Assembly (NCBI RefSeq): GCF_036924515.1
Contig: NZ_JAZHRR010000001.1
Span: 62,001-126,000, forward strand
DNA: 64,000 nt
From: Bradyrhizobium sp. AZCC 1610
GTDB lineage: Bacteria > Pseudomonadota > Alphaproteobacteria > Rhizobiales > Xanthobacteraceae
Reading direction: 5' to 3'
Both the position numbers and the translations under genes were made by a program. The notes under the pieces are model-generated. The model had not been told where the DNA came from, ran no database searches, and saw nothing but the letters and a program-made list of their open reading frames with translations. Shown piece after piece: positions 51,403 to 60,422 of this stretch. The number at the start of each line of letters is the position of its first letter. Position 1 is the stretch's first letter.

Positions 51403-53091
51403 ATGGCCGGTGAAGATCGCGTCCTCGCAGGCGGCGCGAAATACATCGATTTTCAAACCGATCCGTCGCGCTACCGGCACTGGAAGCTGGCCGTCGAGGG
51501 CGATGTCGCGACGCTCACCATGGACGTCGACGAGAATGCCGGCCTGTTCGAAGGCTATCAGCTCAAGCTGAATTCCTACGATCTCGGCGTCGACATCGAA
51601 CTCGCTGATGCCGTGCAGCGGCTGCGTTTCGAGCATCCGGAAGCAAAGGTAGTGGTGATGCGCTCGGGCAAGAACCGCGTGTTCTGCGCCGGCGCCAATA
51701 TCCGCATGCTGGCGGGCGCCACCCACGCCCACAAGGTCAACTTCTGCAAATTCACCAACGAGACCCGTAACGGCCTGGAAGATTCATCGGAAAATTCCGG
51801 ACAGCGCTTCATCACCGTCGTCAACGGCACCGCGGCCGGCGGCGGCTACGAGCTGGCGCTGGCGACCGATCACATCATGCTGGCTGATGACGGCGCGGCC
51901 GCCGTATCGCTGCCGGAAGTGCCGCTGCTCGCGGTGTTGCCGGGCACCGGCGGCCTGACCCGCGTGGTCGACAAGCGCAAGGTCCGCCGCGACCATGCCG
52001 ACTTCTTCTGCACCATCGAGGAAGGCATCAAGGGCAAGCGGGCCGTGGCATGGCGGCTGGTCGATGAAATCGTGCCCAACAGCAAGCTCGAAGGCAAAGT
52101 CGCCGATCGCGCCAGGGAATTTGCCGCCGCCTCGAAGCGCAACGGCTCAGGCTCGGGCATCACGCTTTCGCCGCTCAATCGCACCATAGACGACAGCGGC
52201 ATCCGCTACGGCTTTGTCAGCGTCGACATCGACCGCGCCGCGCGGATTGCGACCATTTCGATCAAGGCGCCTGAAGCGGCCCCGCCTGATGATATCGACG
52301 GCCTGGTCGCGCAAGGCGCGTCGTTCTGGCCGCTGCAGGTGGCGCGCGAGCTTGATGATGCGATTCTGCACCTGCGCATCAACGAACTCGAAATCGCAAT
52401 GCTGCTGTTCAAGTCGCACGGCGATGCCGCCAATGTGGTGGCCTGCGACGCCTTTCTCGAAGCCAACAAGGCGCACTGGCTGGTCAACGAGATCAGGCAT
52501 TACTGGAAGCGAGTGTTGAAGCGCATCGACGTCACCTCGCGCACGCTGGTGACGCTGGTCGAGCCCGGCTCCTGCTTTGCCGGCACGCTCGCCGAACTCG
52601 TGTTCGCCGCCGACCGCTCTTACATGCTGATCGGCTCGCGGCAGGGCGACAACCACGCGCCTTGCGCGATACAGCTCACCGCCATGAATTTCGGCCCCTA
52701 TCCGATGAGCCACGGCCTGACCCGGCTGCAATCGCGCTTCCAGGCCGATCCGTCCGATCTGGAGCGCGCGGAAGCCACCATCGGCACGACACTCGATGCG
52801 GAGGAAGCCGAAGAGCTCGGTCTCGTCACCTTCGCGCTCGATGACATCGATTGGGACGACGAGGTGCGGGTGTTCCTGGAGGAGCGCACGTCCTTCTCGC
52901 CCGACGGCCTCACCGGCATGGAAGCGAACCTGCGCTTCGTCGGTCCCGAGACCATGGAATCGAAAATCTTCTCGCGCCTCACGGCGTGGCAGAACTGGAT
53001 CTTCCAGCGCCCCAATGCAGTCGGTGAAGACGGCGCGCTGCGCCGCTACGGCACCGGCCAGAAGGCGCAATTCGACATGACGCGAGTTTAA
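51403..53091 (+). CDS. boxC: BoxC, 2,3-epoxybenzoyl-CoA dihydrolase
   Basis: The 562-residue protein is a long crotonase-superfamily enzyme, the usual BoxC size. It has VVVMRSGKNRVFCAGANIRMLAG and VNGTAAGGGYELALATDHIMLADDGAAAVSLPEVPLLAVLPGTGGLTRVVDKR, the two oxyanion/active-site segments. BoxC opens the ring of 2,3-epoxybenzoyl-CoA to give a dialdehyde CoA ester plus formate after addition of two waters. It starts at ATG 51403 and follows a BoxR operator. A family E repeat separates it from boxB. Confidence 0.95.
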   Translation: MAGEDRVLAGGAKYIDFQTDPSRYRHWKLAVEGDVATLTMDVDENAGLFEGYQLKLNSYDLGVDIELADAVQRLRFEHPEAKVVVMRSGKNRVFCAGANIRMLAGATHAHKVNFCKFTNETRNGLEDSSENSGQRFITVVNGTAAGGGYELALATDHIMLADDGAAAVSLPEVPLLAVLPGTGGLTRVVDKRKVRRDHADFFCTIEEGIKGKRAVAWRLVDEIVPNSKLEGKVADRAREFAAASKRNGSGSGITLSPLNRTIDDSGIRYGFVSVDIDRAARIATISIKAPEAAPPDDIDGLVAQGASFWPLQVARELDDAILHLRINELEIAMLLFKSHGDAANVVACDAFLEANKAHWLVNEIRHYWKRVLKRIDVTSRTLVTLVEPGSCFAGTLAELVFAADRSYMLIGSRQGDNHAPCAIQLTAMNFGPYPMSHGLTRLQSRFQADPSDLERAEATIGTTLDAEEAEELGLVTFALDDIDWDDEVRVFLEERTSFSPDGLTGMEANLRFVGPETMESKIFSRLTAWQNWIFQRPNAVGEDGALRRYGTGQKAQFDMTRV

Positions 53092-53094
53092 GTC

Positions 53095-53221
53095 CGTGTC
53101 CCGGGCGCTGCGCGGCACGCAAGTGACGCGGCTCGCAGAACCGGGACCCACCTCAGCCACCGAAACAGGTCCCGGCTCTGCGGTGCATCGTGAAGAGCGC
53201 TGCACCGCGTCCGGGACACGA
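53095..53221. repeat. Palindromic repeat, family E, second copy
   Basis: It begins CGTGTCCCGGGCGCTGCGCG and ends CGCGTCCGGGACACGA, with inner arms CCGGGACCCACC and GGTCCCGG. It lies between boxC and boxB; its relative is at 18390-18499. Confidence 0.85.
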
Positions 53222-53244
53222 GACCGAACCACGGGAGGCCCCCA

Positions 53245-54690
53245 ATGAACTACATGAACGTCGACTACAGCACCAAAATCCCCAACAACGTGAATCTCAG
53301 CGAGGATCGCCAGGTGCTGAAAGCGCTTGAGGGCTGGCATCCCGGTTACATGGATTGGTGGGGCGACATGGGGCCGGAAGGTTTCCAGCAGTCGCTGGTC
53401 TACCTGCGCACCGCCTATTCGGTCGACCCGCGCGGCTGGGCCAAGTTCGACTACGTCAAGATGCCGGAATATCGCTGGGGCATTTTGCTGGCGCCCCAGG
53501 AGGAGAACCGCGTCATTCCCTTCGGCGAGAATTACGGCAAGCCGGCTTGGCAGGAAGTCCCGGGCGAACACCGCGCCACGTTGCGCCGTCTGATCGTGAT
53601 ACAGGGCGACACCGAGCCCGCTTCCGTCGAGCAGCAGCGCCATCTCGGCAAGACCGCGCCCTCGCTCTATGATTTGCGCAACCTGTTCCAGGTCAATGTC
53701 GAGGAAGGCCGCCATCTCTGGGCCATGGTCTACCTACTGCAGAAATATTTCGGCCGCGACGGCCGCGAGGAAGCCGACGATCTGTTGCGCCGCCGCTCCG
53801 GCGACGCGGACTCACCGCGCATGCTCGGCGCCTTCAACGAGGCGACGCCGGACTGGCTGTCGTTCTTCATGTTCACCTACTTCACCGACCGCGACGGCAA
53901 GATGCAGCTGCACTCGCTGGCGCAGTCCGGCTTCGATCCGCTGTCACGCACCTGCCGCTTCATGCTGACCGAAGAGGCGCATCACATGTTCGTCGGCGAG
54001 ACCGGCATCAGTCGCGTCGTGCAGCGCACCTGCGAGGCGATGAAGGAAGCCGGCATCACCGATCCCACCGACATCGCCAAGGTGCGTGCGCTAGGGGTCA
54101 TCGACCTGCCGACCATCCAGAAGAAGCTGCACCTGCACTATTCGCTGTCGCTCGACCTGTTCGGCTCGGAGGTCTCGACCAACGCGGCGAATGCCTTCAA
54201 TGCCGGCATCAAGGGCCGCTACAAGGAAACCCAGATCGACGACGACCATCAGCTCAAGAACGCCACCTATCCGGTGCTCAAGCTGGTCGACGGCGTGATC
54301 AAGCGCGTCGACGAGCCGGCGCTGACCGCGCTCAACATGCGGCTGCGCGACGACTACACGCAGGATTGCGTCAAAGGCATGCTGCGCTGGAACAAGATCA
54401 TTTCGCTCGCCGGCTACCAGTACAAGCTGACGCTGCCGAACGTCGCGTTCCATCGCCACATCGGCGAGTTCAAGGATATCAATGCCACGCCGGAAGGCAT
54501 CCTGATCGACGACGCCACCTGGAACCAAAGCAAGGGCGAATGGTTGCCTTCGACGCAGGACGGCGACTTCATCGCCTCGCTGATGAAGCCGGTCACCGAA
54601 GCCGGCGTCTACGCCAACTGGATCTCGCCGCCGAAGGTCGGCATCGACAACAAGCCCGGCGATTTCGAATACGTGAAAATCGAAACCTGA
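53245..54690 (+). CDS. boxB: BoxB, benzoyl-CoA 2,3-epoxidase oxygenase subunit
   Basis: The 481-residue protein is a class I di-iron oxygenase. Iron ligands are visible in VNVEEGRHLWAMVYLL (ExxH), in TPDWLSFFMFTYFTDRDGKMQL and in LTEEAHHMFVGETG (ExxH). HPGYMDWWGDMGPEGFQ near the N terminus is typical of BoxB. It epoxidises the ring of benzoyl-CoA using electrons from the BoxA reductase. No boxA gene is in the window, so the reductase must be encoded elsewhere. It is co-oriented with boxC. Confidence 0.96.
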   Translation: MNYMNVDYSTKIPNNVNLSEDRQVLKALEGWHPGYMDWWGDMGPEGFQQSLVYLRTAYSVDPRGWAKFDYVKMPEYRWGILLAPQEENRVIPFGENYGKPAWQEVPGEHRATLRRLIVIQGDTEPASVEQQRHLGKTAPSLYDLRNLFQVNVEEGRHLWAMVYLLQKYFGRDGREEADDLLRRRSGDADSPRMLGAFNEATPDWLSFFMFTYFTDRDGKMQLHSLAQSGFDPLSRTCRFMLTEEAHHMFVGETGISRVVQRTCEAMKEAGITDPTDIAKVRALGVIDLPTIQKKLHLHYSLSLDLFGSEVSTNAANAFNAGIKGRYKETQIDDDHQLKNATYPVLKLVDGVIKRVDEPALTALNMRLRDDYTQDCVKGMLRWNKIISLAGYQYKLTLPNVAFHRHIGEFKDINATPEGILIDDATWNQSKGEWLPSTQDGDFIASLMKPVTEAGVYANWISPPKVGIDNKPGDFEYVKIET

Positions 54691-54717
54691 ACCGCCCCGT
54701 CATCGGGGAGCAGTAAC

Positions 54718-55002
54718 ATGGACCCCGACAGCGACCTCGAAGCACTGAACCGCGACCAGTTGGTCGCGGAGGTGAAGCGTCTAAGGGCGGGTATCCGCGC
54801 GCACCGGGACAGCACCGGTCACGACCTGTGCTGGCACCATCCCGATCTCTGGGGGTTGCTGCCCGAGCGGGTCACGCCTGAAGTGGCCGTGCCGCCCTGG
54901 CCGAAATTCCTTCGCGGGTGTCTGCGCTATCGGGAGGCGCTGGAGCGCGAGTTGCCCAACGCGCCCAAGGCTGATTTCGAATACGAGAAGAACAAGACTT
55001 GA
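54718..55002 (+). CDS. Small conserved protein after boxB
   Basis: The 94-residue protein (MDPDSDLEALNRDQLVAEVKRLRAGIRAHRDSTGHDLCWHHPDLWGLLPE...WPKFLRGCLRYREALERELPNAP) has an N-terminal coiled-coil-like helix and a CWHHPDLWxLLPE motif. The motif recurs in short proteins of many proteobacteria without assigned function. It starts 27 bp after boxB and is probably co-transcribed with it. Confidence 0.72.
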   Translation: MDPDSDLEALNRDQLVAEVKRLRAGIRAHRDSTGHDLCWHHPDLWGLLPERVTPEVAVPPWPKFLRGCLRYREALERELPNAPKADFEYEKNKT

Positions 55003-55014
55003 TCTCGGTCTTAA

Positions 55015-55145
55015 CCTCGCCCCGCTTGCGGGGAGAGGTCGCCGCGCTCTTGCGCGGCGGGTGAGGGGGTACAGGTATCTCGACGATCTCATCTGCGGAG
55101 AGAGCCCCTCACCCCAACCCTCTCCCCGCAAGAGCGGGGCGAGGG
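55015..55145. repeat. Palindromic repeat, family F
   Basis: It begins CCTCGCCCCGCTTGCGGGGA and ends CCGCAAGAGCGGGGCGAGG, with CTCACCC/GGGTGAG arms inside. One arm of the same family follows the gene at 28581-29795. Confidence 0.85.
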
Positions 55146-55157
55146 AGCGCACCGCTC

Positions 55158-55958
55158 TTACCCCGCGATCTCAAGCCCCGCATTTGCGTAGACCACGCCG
55201 CCATCGACCGCGATGGTGTTGCCGACCACGTAGTCGCCGGCGCGCGAGGCGAGATAGATCGCCACCCCCGCCATATCCTCGTCGGTACCGATACGCCGCG
55301 CCGGAATGCGCTTTGCGACTTCGTCCGAGTGGTCGCGCGCGGCCCGGTTCATGTCCGACTTGAACGCGCCCGGCGCGATCGCGGTGACATTGATATTGTC
55401 CTTGACCAGCTTGGTCGCCATCCGCCGCGTCAGATGAATCACGGCGGCCTTGCTCGCGGCGTAGGAATAGGTCTCGCTGGGGTTGACGAAAATGCCGTCG
55501 ACCGAGGCGATGTTGATGACCTTGGCGGGCCGTTCGTGCGAGGCCGCCGCGCGCAGCGGTTTCGCCAGCGCCTTGGTCAGGAAGAACAGCGACTTGACGT
55601 TGAGGTCCATCACCTTGTCCCAGCCACTTTCGGGAAATTCGTCGAACTCCGCGCCCCATGCAGCGCCTGCATTGTTGACGAGGATGTCGAGCTTCGGCTC
55701 CAGCTTGATGATCTCGGAGGCCAGCCTGTCGCAGCCTTCGACCGTGGAGATGTCGATCGGCAGCGCGATGCATTCGCCGTCATAGGCGGCGGAGAGTTCT
55801 TTCGCAGTCGCCTCGCAGGGGCCTGCCTTGCGCGCCGTGATGTAGACCTTCGCCGCGCCCTGCGCGAGAAATCCGGCCGCGATCATCTTGCCGATGCCGC
55901 GCGACCCGCCCGTCACCAGCGCGACGCGGCCGTTAAGCGAGAACAGATCCTTGAACAT
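55158..55958 (-). CDS. Short-chain dehydrogenase/reductase (SDR)
   Basis: The 266-residue protein has the cofactor motif VALVTGGSRGIGKMIA, NNAGA, and the catalytic Ser in NIASVDGIF with Tyr-x3-Lys in YSYAASKAAVIH. The C-terminal IPARRIGTDEDMAGVAIYLASRAGDYVVGNTIAVDGG is typical of classical SDRs acting on 3-hydroxyacyl or polyketide-like substrates. ATG 55958 has GGAGGAA upstream and is preferred to the longer frame. It converges on the box genes and may not be part of that pathway. Confidence 0.9.
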   Translation of the reverse strand: MFKDLFSLNGRVALVTGGSRGIGKMIAAGFLAQGAAKVYITARKAGPCEATAKELSAAYDGECIALPIDISTVEGCDRLASEIIKLEPKLDILVNNAGAAWGAEFDEFPESGWDKVMDLNVKSLFFLTKALAKPLRAAASHERPAKVINIASVDGIFVNPSETYSYAASKAAVIHLTRRMATKLVKDNINVTAIAPGAFKSDMNRAARDHSDEVAKRIPARRIGTDEDMAGVAIYLASRAGDYVVGNTIAVDGGVVYANAGLEIAG

Positions 55959-56029
55959 GCGTTCCTCCTTTGCTTTGCCCGTGGTTTTGGGCGGCGGAGC
56001 AGTGCGAGTCAAGGAAGGGAAATGGCTCC

Positions 56030-56117
56030 GTAGCCCGGATGGAGCGCAGCGAAATCCGGGATAGGTCTGTCAGCTTGTGAGGCGGCCCCGGATTGCGCTT
56101 CGCTCCATCCGGGCTAC
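56030..56117. repeat. Palindromic repeat, family C, second copy
   Basis: It begins GTAGCCCGGATGGAGCGCAG and ends CGCTCCATCCGGGCTAC. The first copy is at 8883-8964. Confidence 0.9.
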
Positions 56118-56126
56118 GGTCGTCCG

Positions 56127-57185
56127 CTACGCCGCATCGATGCGACGAAAGCCGTTCCACATGGCGGTGGCGGCGCCGGAGGTCAGGACCGGGAGGATAC
56201 GCGCGTCCTGGTAGTTGCCGTTGAGCGAAACCCGTTGCAGCGCGGTCATGTGATCGGCGCTTTCCGGGAAGATCATGCCCGGCCGCGTCGTGACCGCGGT
56301 TTTGTAGCCGGCCATTCTCGCCAGTTTGAATTCGCGCCGGCCCGCCGCGATCCGGTCGCCATAGGGATAGGCGAGATGAAGCACCGGCCGCTGCAATGCC
56401 GCTTCGATCTGCGCGCGGCTGGTGGTCAGTTCGAACGAAGCGGTCTCCTCGCTCTGCTGCGCCAAATTGCAATGCGTGATCGTATGCGCGCCGATCGTCA
56501 CCAGGGGATCGTCCGCGAATGCCTTCAATTCCTCCCAGGACATGCAGAGCTCGCGGGCGATCGGAGTCTCGTCCACGTCATATCGCCGGCATAGCGCGGA
56601 GATTTCACGCTGCATGTCGTGTTCGGTTGGTAGCGCGCGCAGCCAGTCGTGCATGCGGTCGAAAGCCGCCTGCTTGGCCGCCGGCGTCGAGGCGTCGAAG
56701 CGGGTCGTGACGCCGCCGATCGGGACTTCGATCGAGGATGCCTTTGCGATCGCCCTCTCGAGCGCGACCCACCACAACCGGCCGGTGCCTTCGGCGAAAT
56801 CGCCGGTCACGTAGACGGTGAGGGGCGCGTCATATTCACGCATCACCGGCAGGGCGAAATCGCGGTTGTCGCGATAGCCGTCGTCGAGGGTGAAGCAGGC
56901 GAAGCGCCGCGCGAATTTGCGCTCCTGGAGTCGCTGATGCACCTCGTCCAGGGTGACGACGTCGACGTCGAGGTTACGAAGATGCGCCAGCATCGCCCGC
57001 AAGAACTCCGGCTCGATCTCAAGATGATGATTGGGCTGAAACTCGCCGTCGCGCCTCGGGCGGACATGGTGCAGCATGAAAATGACGCCGACGCCTGCGA
57101 AGATTGGTCGCAGCAGGTAATGCGCTCCGGATAAGTACAGCGCTTCCAGGCCGGCGCGGATGACGGTGTTGCGAAGCAGTTTCAT
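56127..57185 (-). CDS. Polysaccharide deacetylase-family protein
   Basis: The 352-residue protein has the NodB-type motifs FTLDDGYRDN (metal Asp) and IGAHTITHCNL (metal His), and a later RPVLHLAYPYGDR. An N-terminal hydrophobic segment (VGVIFMLHHVRP) precedes the domain. The family removes acetyl groups from surface or cell-wall polysaccharides. It begins at ATG 57185 and stands alone, divergent from the OmpA-like gene. Confidence 0.87.
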   Translation of the reverse strand: MKLLRNTVIRAGLEALYLSGAHYLLRPIFAGVGVIFMLHHVRPRRDGEFQPNHHLEIEPEFLRAMLAHLRNLDVDVVTLDEVHQRLQERKFARRFACFTLDDGYRDNRDFALPVMREYDAPLTVYVTGDFAEGTGRLWWVALERAIAKASSIEVPIGGVTTRFDASTPAAKQAAFDRMHDWLRALPTEHDMQREISALCRRYDVDETPIARELCMSWEELKAFADDPLVTIGAHTITHCNLAQQSEETASFELTTSRAQIEAALQRPVLHLAYPYGDRIAAGRREFKLARMAGYKTAVTTRPGMIFPESADHMTALQRVSLNGNYQDARILPVLTSGAATAMWNGFRRIDAA

Positions 57186-57352
57186 CGAGATGCAGGACCG
57201 CCCGGTTATTTACGGGGAGAAATTAGCGAAAGACCGCTGAAGAAACAGTTAGCCGAACCAATTTCAGCGCGTTTCGGCTCCTGCGACATTTCGAGTTTGA
57301 CAGCCCTGCAAGGGTTTGTTTTCTCTCCGTTCCGGACCATGCGGGAACTCGA

Positions 57353-58747
57353 ATGCACGGACTTTTCAGGTGGAGTGGCAAATGGTGGCCGGGCATCATT
57401 CCTTTGGTCATGTTTTGGGCTATCGCGGCCTGGACGAGCACCGAACCGCTTGAAGCCGACCTGGTGCAGCGTTCGACCGCCGCACTCAAGGACACCATCC
57501 TCGACAAAAGGCGAATCTCGGTCGCGGGCCGCGACGTGACGCTTGCGGCGGATGCTTTCTCGGAAGACGGCCGGCAGGGTGCGGTGGCGTCGGTGGAAAC
57601 GGTGCCGGGCGTGCGGTTGGTTAACGATGAAACCCGGCTCGTTCCCGAAGCCAAGCCGTTTGTCTGGTCGGCCGAACGCGACGTCCTTCGGGTGACGCTG
57701 TCGGGCAGTTCGCCCCTGCCGGCGAGCAGGGGCCGGTTGATGGAGGCGGCCCGCGCCAACCTCGGCGGCGTCGAAGTGGTCGACCGGATGAATCTGTCGC
57801 GCGGGGCGCCGCCGCGTTTCGACAATGCCGTGCTGTTGCTGCTCGACCAGGTCGGCAAGCTGAAGGACGGCAAGATCACGCTGTCGGACACCAAGGTCAG
57901 CCTGTCGGGCATGACGCGCGAACTCGGCGGCCGGGAAGCCATCGCCGCCGCGCTGAAAAACCTGCCCGAGGGCTTTTCGGTCGCAGCCAACGAGGTCAAG
58001 GCGCCGCCCTACATCTTCCAGGCCTACAAGGATCCGGTTGCGGTGACGCTGACGCTGACCGGCAACGCGCCCGACGACAACGTCCACGCCGCGCTGGCGG
58101 CGGCGGCGGGACGCAAGTTCTTCAGCGAAAAGGTCGTCGACAACCTCAAGGAGAGCATCGGCGCGCCCTCAGGCTTTGCCAACGCGGCGGTATCAGCGCT
58201 CGGCGCGCTGTCGCGGCTGTCGACCGGCACGCTGGTCGTGTCGGACCGCGAGGTCAAGCTGTCAGGCGATGCGCTCTATGAAACCGCCGCCGTTCAGATC
58301 CGCGCCGGCCTCGGCAAGGACTTTCCGCAGGGCTGGCAGTTCAAGCCGGAAATCTCGGTCAAGCCGCCCGCGGCGCCGGTGGATGCAACCGTCTGCCAGC
58401 AATTATTCTCCGAGTTGCTCGGCAAGGCCCGGATCCGCTTCGAGCCCGGCAAGGCCGACATTGTTGCGGATTCCGCCGGCCTGCTCGACCGCCTGATCGA
58501 AACCGCGTTGCGCTGTCCGACCGCCAATATCGAGATATCAGGACATACCGATACCGATGGCGACGAGGCGGCCAACCAGGAGCTGTCCGAGAAGCGTGCC
58601 CAGGCGGTCGCCGACCACCTGGTCAAGGCGGGATTGCCGGCCAACCGGTTCAGCGCGGTCGGCTATGGTTCGACGCAGCCGATTGCGGGTAACGATAACG
58701 ACAAGGGCAAGGCGCAGAACCGCCGCATCGATTTCGTGGTGAAGTGA
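57353..58747 (+). CDS. OmpA-family protein with BON-like domains
   Basis: The 464-residue protein has an N-terminal membrane anchor (WWPGIIPLVMFWAIAAW), two or three BON-like repeats (VQRSTAALKDTILDKRRISVAGRDVTLAADAFS and similar), and a C-terminal OmpA peptidoglycan-binding domain (IEISGHTDTDGDEAANQELSEKRAQAVADHLVKAGL...YGSTQPIAGNDNDKGKAQNRRIDF). The layout resembles ArfA-like envelope proteins. It ends 2 bp before the small membrane gene. Confidence 0.87.
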   Translation: MHGLFRWSGKWWPGIIPLVMFWAIAAWTSTEPLEADLVQRSTAALKDTILDKRRISVAGRDVTLAADAFSEDGRQGAVASVETVPGVRLVNDETRLVPEAKPFVWSAERDVLRVTLSGSSPLPASRGRLMEAARANLGGVEVVDRMNLSRGAPPRFDNAVLLLLDQVGKLKDGKITLSDTKVSLSGMTRELGGREAIAAALKNLPEGFSVAANEVKAPPYIFQAYKDPVAVTLTLTGNAPDDNVHAALAAAAGRKFFSEKVVDNLKESIGAPSGFANAAVSALGALSRLSTGTLVVSDREVKLSGDALYETAAVQIRAGLGKDFPQGWQFKPEISVKPPAAPVDATVCQQLFSELLGKARIRFEPGKADIVADSAGLLDRLIETALRCPTANIEISGHTDTDGDEAANQELSEKRAQAVADHLVKAGLPANRFSAVGYGSTQPIAGNDNDKGKAQNRRIDFVVK

Positions 58748-58749
58748 GC

Positions 58750-59046
58750 ATGGCCTATCTGACCACATTCTACTGGGGCTGGCTGTTGGGATCGGTGCTG
58801 CTCGGCTTCGCCATGGGCTGGATATCCGTGGTTCAGCACGGCGATGGCGTCTCGCGGAAGCTGCGATGGGCGCTTTCGGCGTTGGTCGCGGCGCTGATTG
58901 GAGCCGCGCTCGCGCGCGTCGTGCCCGGCCGTTTCGGCTACTGGCTCGATCTCGGGCTGATCATGTTCGCGCTTTATCTCTGCGGCTGTACGGTCGGATC
59001 ATGGTTGCGCGGCTGGGTGGTCTCGCGCAGTGCGCCATCGGCCTGA
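58750..59046 (+). CDS. Small three-helix membrane protein
   Basis: The 98-residue protein has three hydrophobic segments (TTFYWGWLLGSVLLGFAMGWISVV, WALSALVAALIGAALARVV, YWLDLGLIMFALYLCGCTVGSWL). It starts 2 bp after the OmpA-like gene and is probably made with it. No family is recognised. The following 286 bp to 59332 contain no gene I can support. Confidence 0.72.
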   Translation: MAYLTTFYWGWLLGSVLLGFAMGWISVVQHGDGVSRKLRWALSALVAALIGAALARVVPGRFGYWLDLGLIMFALYLCGCTVGSWLRGWVVSRSAPSA

Positions 59047-59332
59047 CCGCAGCATGAGCCGGCCAGCTTCACCACCATCATTGTCACGGGTTGTTGACCG
59101 ATCCCTTCTATGGTCCGGAATCCCCATCGGGCGGCGGGAATGCAGCAAAACTGTGCTACCGCGGTCATCAACTACGCCTAATATGTTGAAGAAGCGTGTT
59201 TTATCGTCGTCAGTCGAATTCCACTCCGGCTCAAAACGCGCTACCAGAGGGGCAAGAGGGGCAAGGGAGCAGCGTAGCGCCGGCGGGGTTCACGCCATTG
59301 CCGTCGTCGCAGAAGCGCAATTCGAGGTGTAG

Positions 59333-60385
59333 ATGCTGGAAGCAATACGCAGGGCGATCTCGTTTCTGCGCCAGAAGCAGGTCCTGCACAAGCTCGGGGT
59401 CTTGATCAGCATCACGGTCATTGCCGTTGCGTGCTACGTACTCTATCACATGCTCCGCGGCATCGACACCCATGAGGTGATCGACGCCATCAAGGGAACC
59501 GCGCCGCGCCAGATCGCGCTGGCGGCCCTGTTCGTGGCGGCGGGCTATTTCACGCTGACCTTCTATGACTGGTTCGCGGTCCGCGCGATCGGTCAGGGCC
59601 ACATTCCCTACCGCGTCAACGCGCTGGCCGCCTTTACCTCCTATTCGATCGGACACAATGTCGGCGCCAGCGTCTTCACCGGCGGCGCGGTGCGCTACCG
59701 GATCTATTCGGCCTGGGGGCTGAACGCGATCGATGTCGCCAAGATCTGTTTCCTCGCCGGGCTGACCTTCTGGCTCGGCAATGCCGCCGTGCTGGGGCTG
59801 GGCATCGCCTATCACCCGGAAGCCGCCGCCTCGATCGATCAGCTCCCGGTCTGGCTCAACCGCGTCGCGGCGTTCGGCATCATCATTGCGCTGATCGGCT
59901 ATGTGGCCTGGGTCTGGGTTCAGCCGCGCGGCGTCGGCCGCGGGCCGTGGACGGTCACGCTGCCAGGCGGGCCGCTGACGCTGCTGCAGATCGCCATCGG
60001 CATCGTCGATCTCGGCTTCTGTGCGCTGGCGATGTATGTGCTGGTGCCGGACGAGCCCAATGTGGGCTTTATCGTCGTGGCGGTGATCTTCGTCTCGGCC
60101 ACGCTGCTGGGGTTCGCCAGCCATTCGCCGGGCGGGCTCGGCGTGTTCGATGCCGCCATGCTGGTCGGCCTCTGGCAGATGGATCGGGAGGAACTGCTCG
60201 CCGGCATGCTGCTGTTCCGCCTCCTCTATTATATTGGTCCTTTTGTCATATCTGTAATCTTGCTGACGCTTCGGGAGATTATCCTCGGCGCGCGATCGAA
60301 GCGCCTGCGCCAGTTGGCGGCCGGCGCCGAGCCGAGGCATGAGGCCGCTGTCTATGTGCGCGAGCGTGGAGACACGGGCGCCTGA
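59333..60385 (+). CDS. UPF0104 / lysylphosphatidylglycerol-synthetase-like membrane protein
   Basis: The 350-residue protein has about eight hydrophobic helices and motifs of the MprF-membrane/UPF0104 family: AFTSYSIGHNVGASVFTGGAVRYRIYSAWGL and LLGFASHSPGGLGVFDAAMLVGL. It lacks the C-terminal synthetase domain of MprF, so it is probably a lipid flippase-like or regulatory membrane protein. ATG 59333 has GAGGTG upstream. It ends 37 bp before the chosen phoR start, and the phoR frame overlaps its end. Confidence 0.82.
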   Translation: MLEAIRRAISFLRQKQVLHKLGVLISITVIAVACYVLYHMLRGIDTHEVIDAIKGTAPRQIALAALFVAAGYFTLTFYDWFAVRAIGQGHIPYRVNALAAFTSYSIGHNVGASVFTGGAVRYRIYSAWGLNAIDVAKICFLAGLTFWLGNAAVLGLGIAYHPEAAASIDQLPVWLNRVAAFGIIIALIGYVAWVWVQPRGVGRGPWTVTLPGGPLTLLQIAIGIVDLGFCALAMYVLVPDEPNVGFIVVAVIFVSATLLGFASHSPGGLGVFDAAMLVGLWQMDREELLAGMLLFRLLYYIGPFVISVILLTLREIILGARSKRLRQLAAGAEPRHEAAVYVRERGDTGA

Positions 60386-60422
60386 CGAAGCGGCTTCGCG
60401 AATAGAGGAAACAGCCTGCGCC

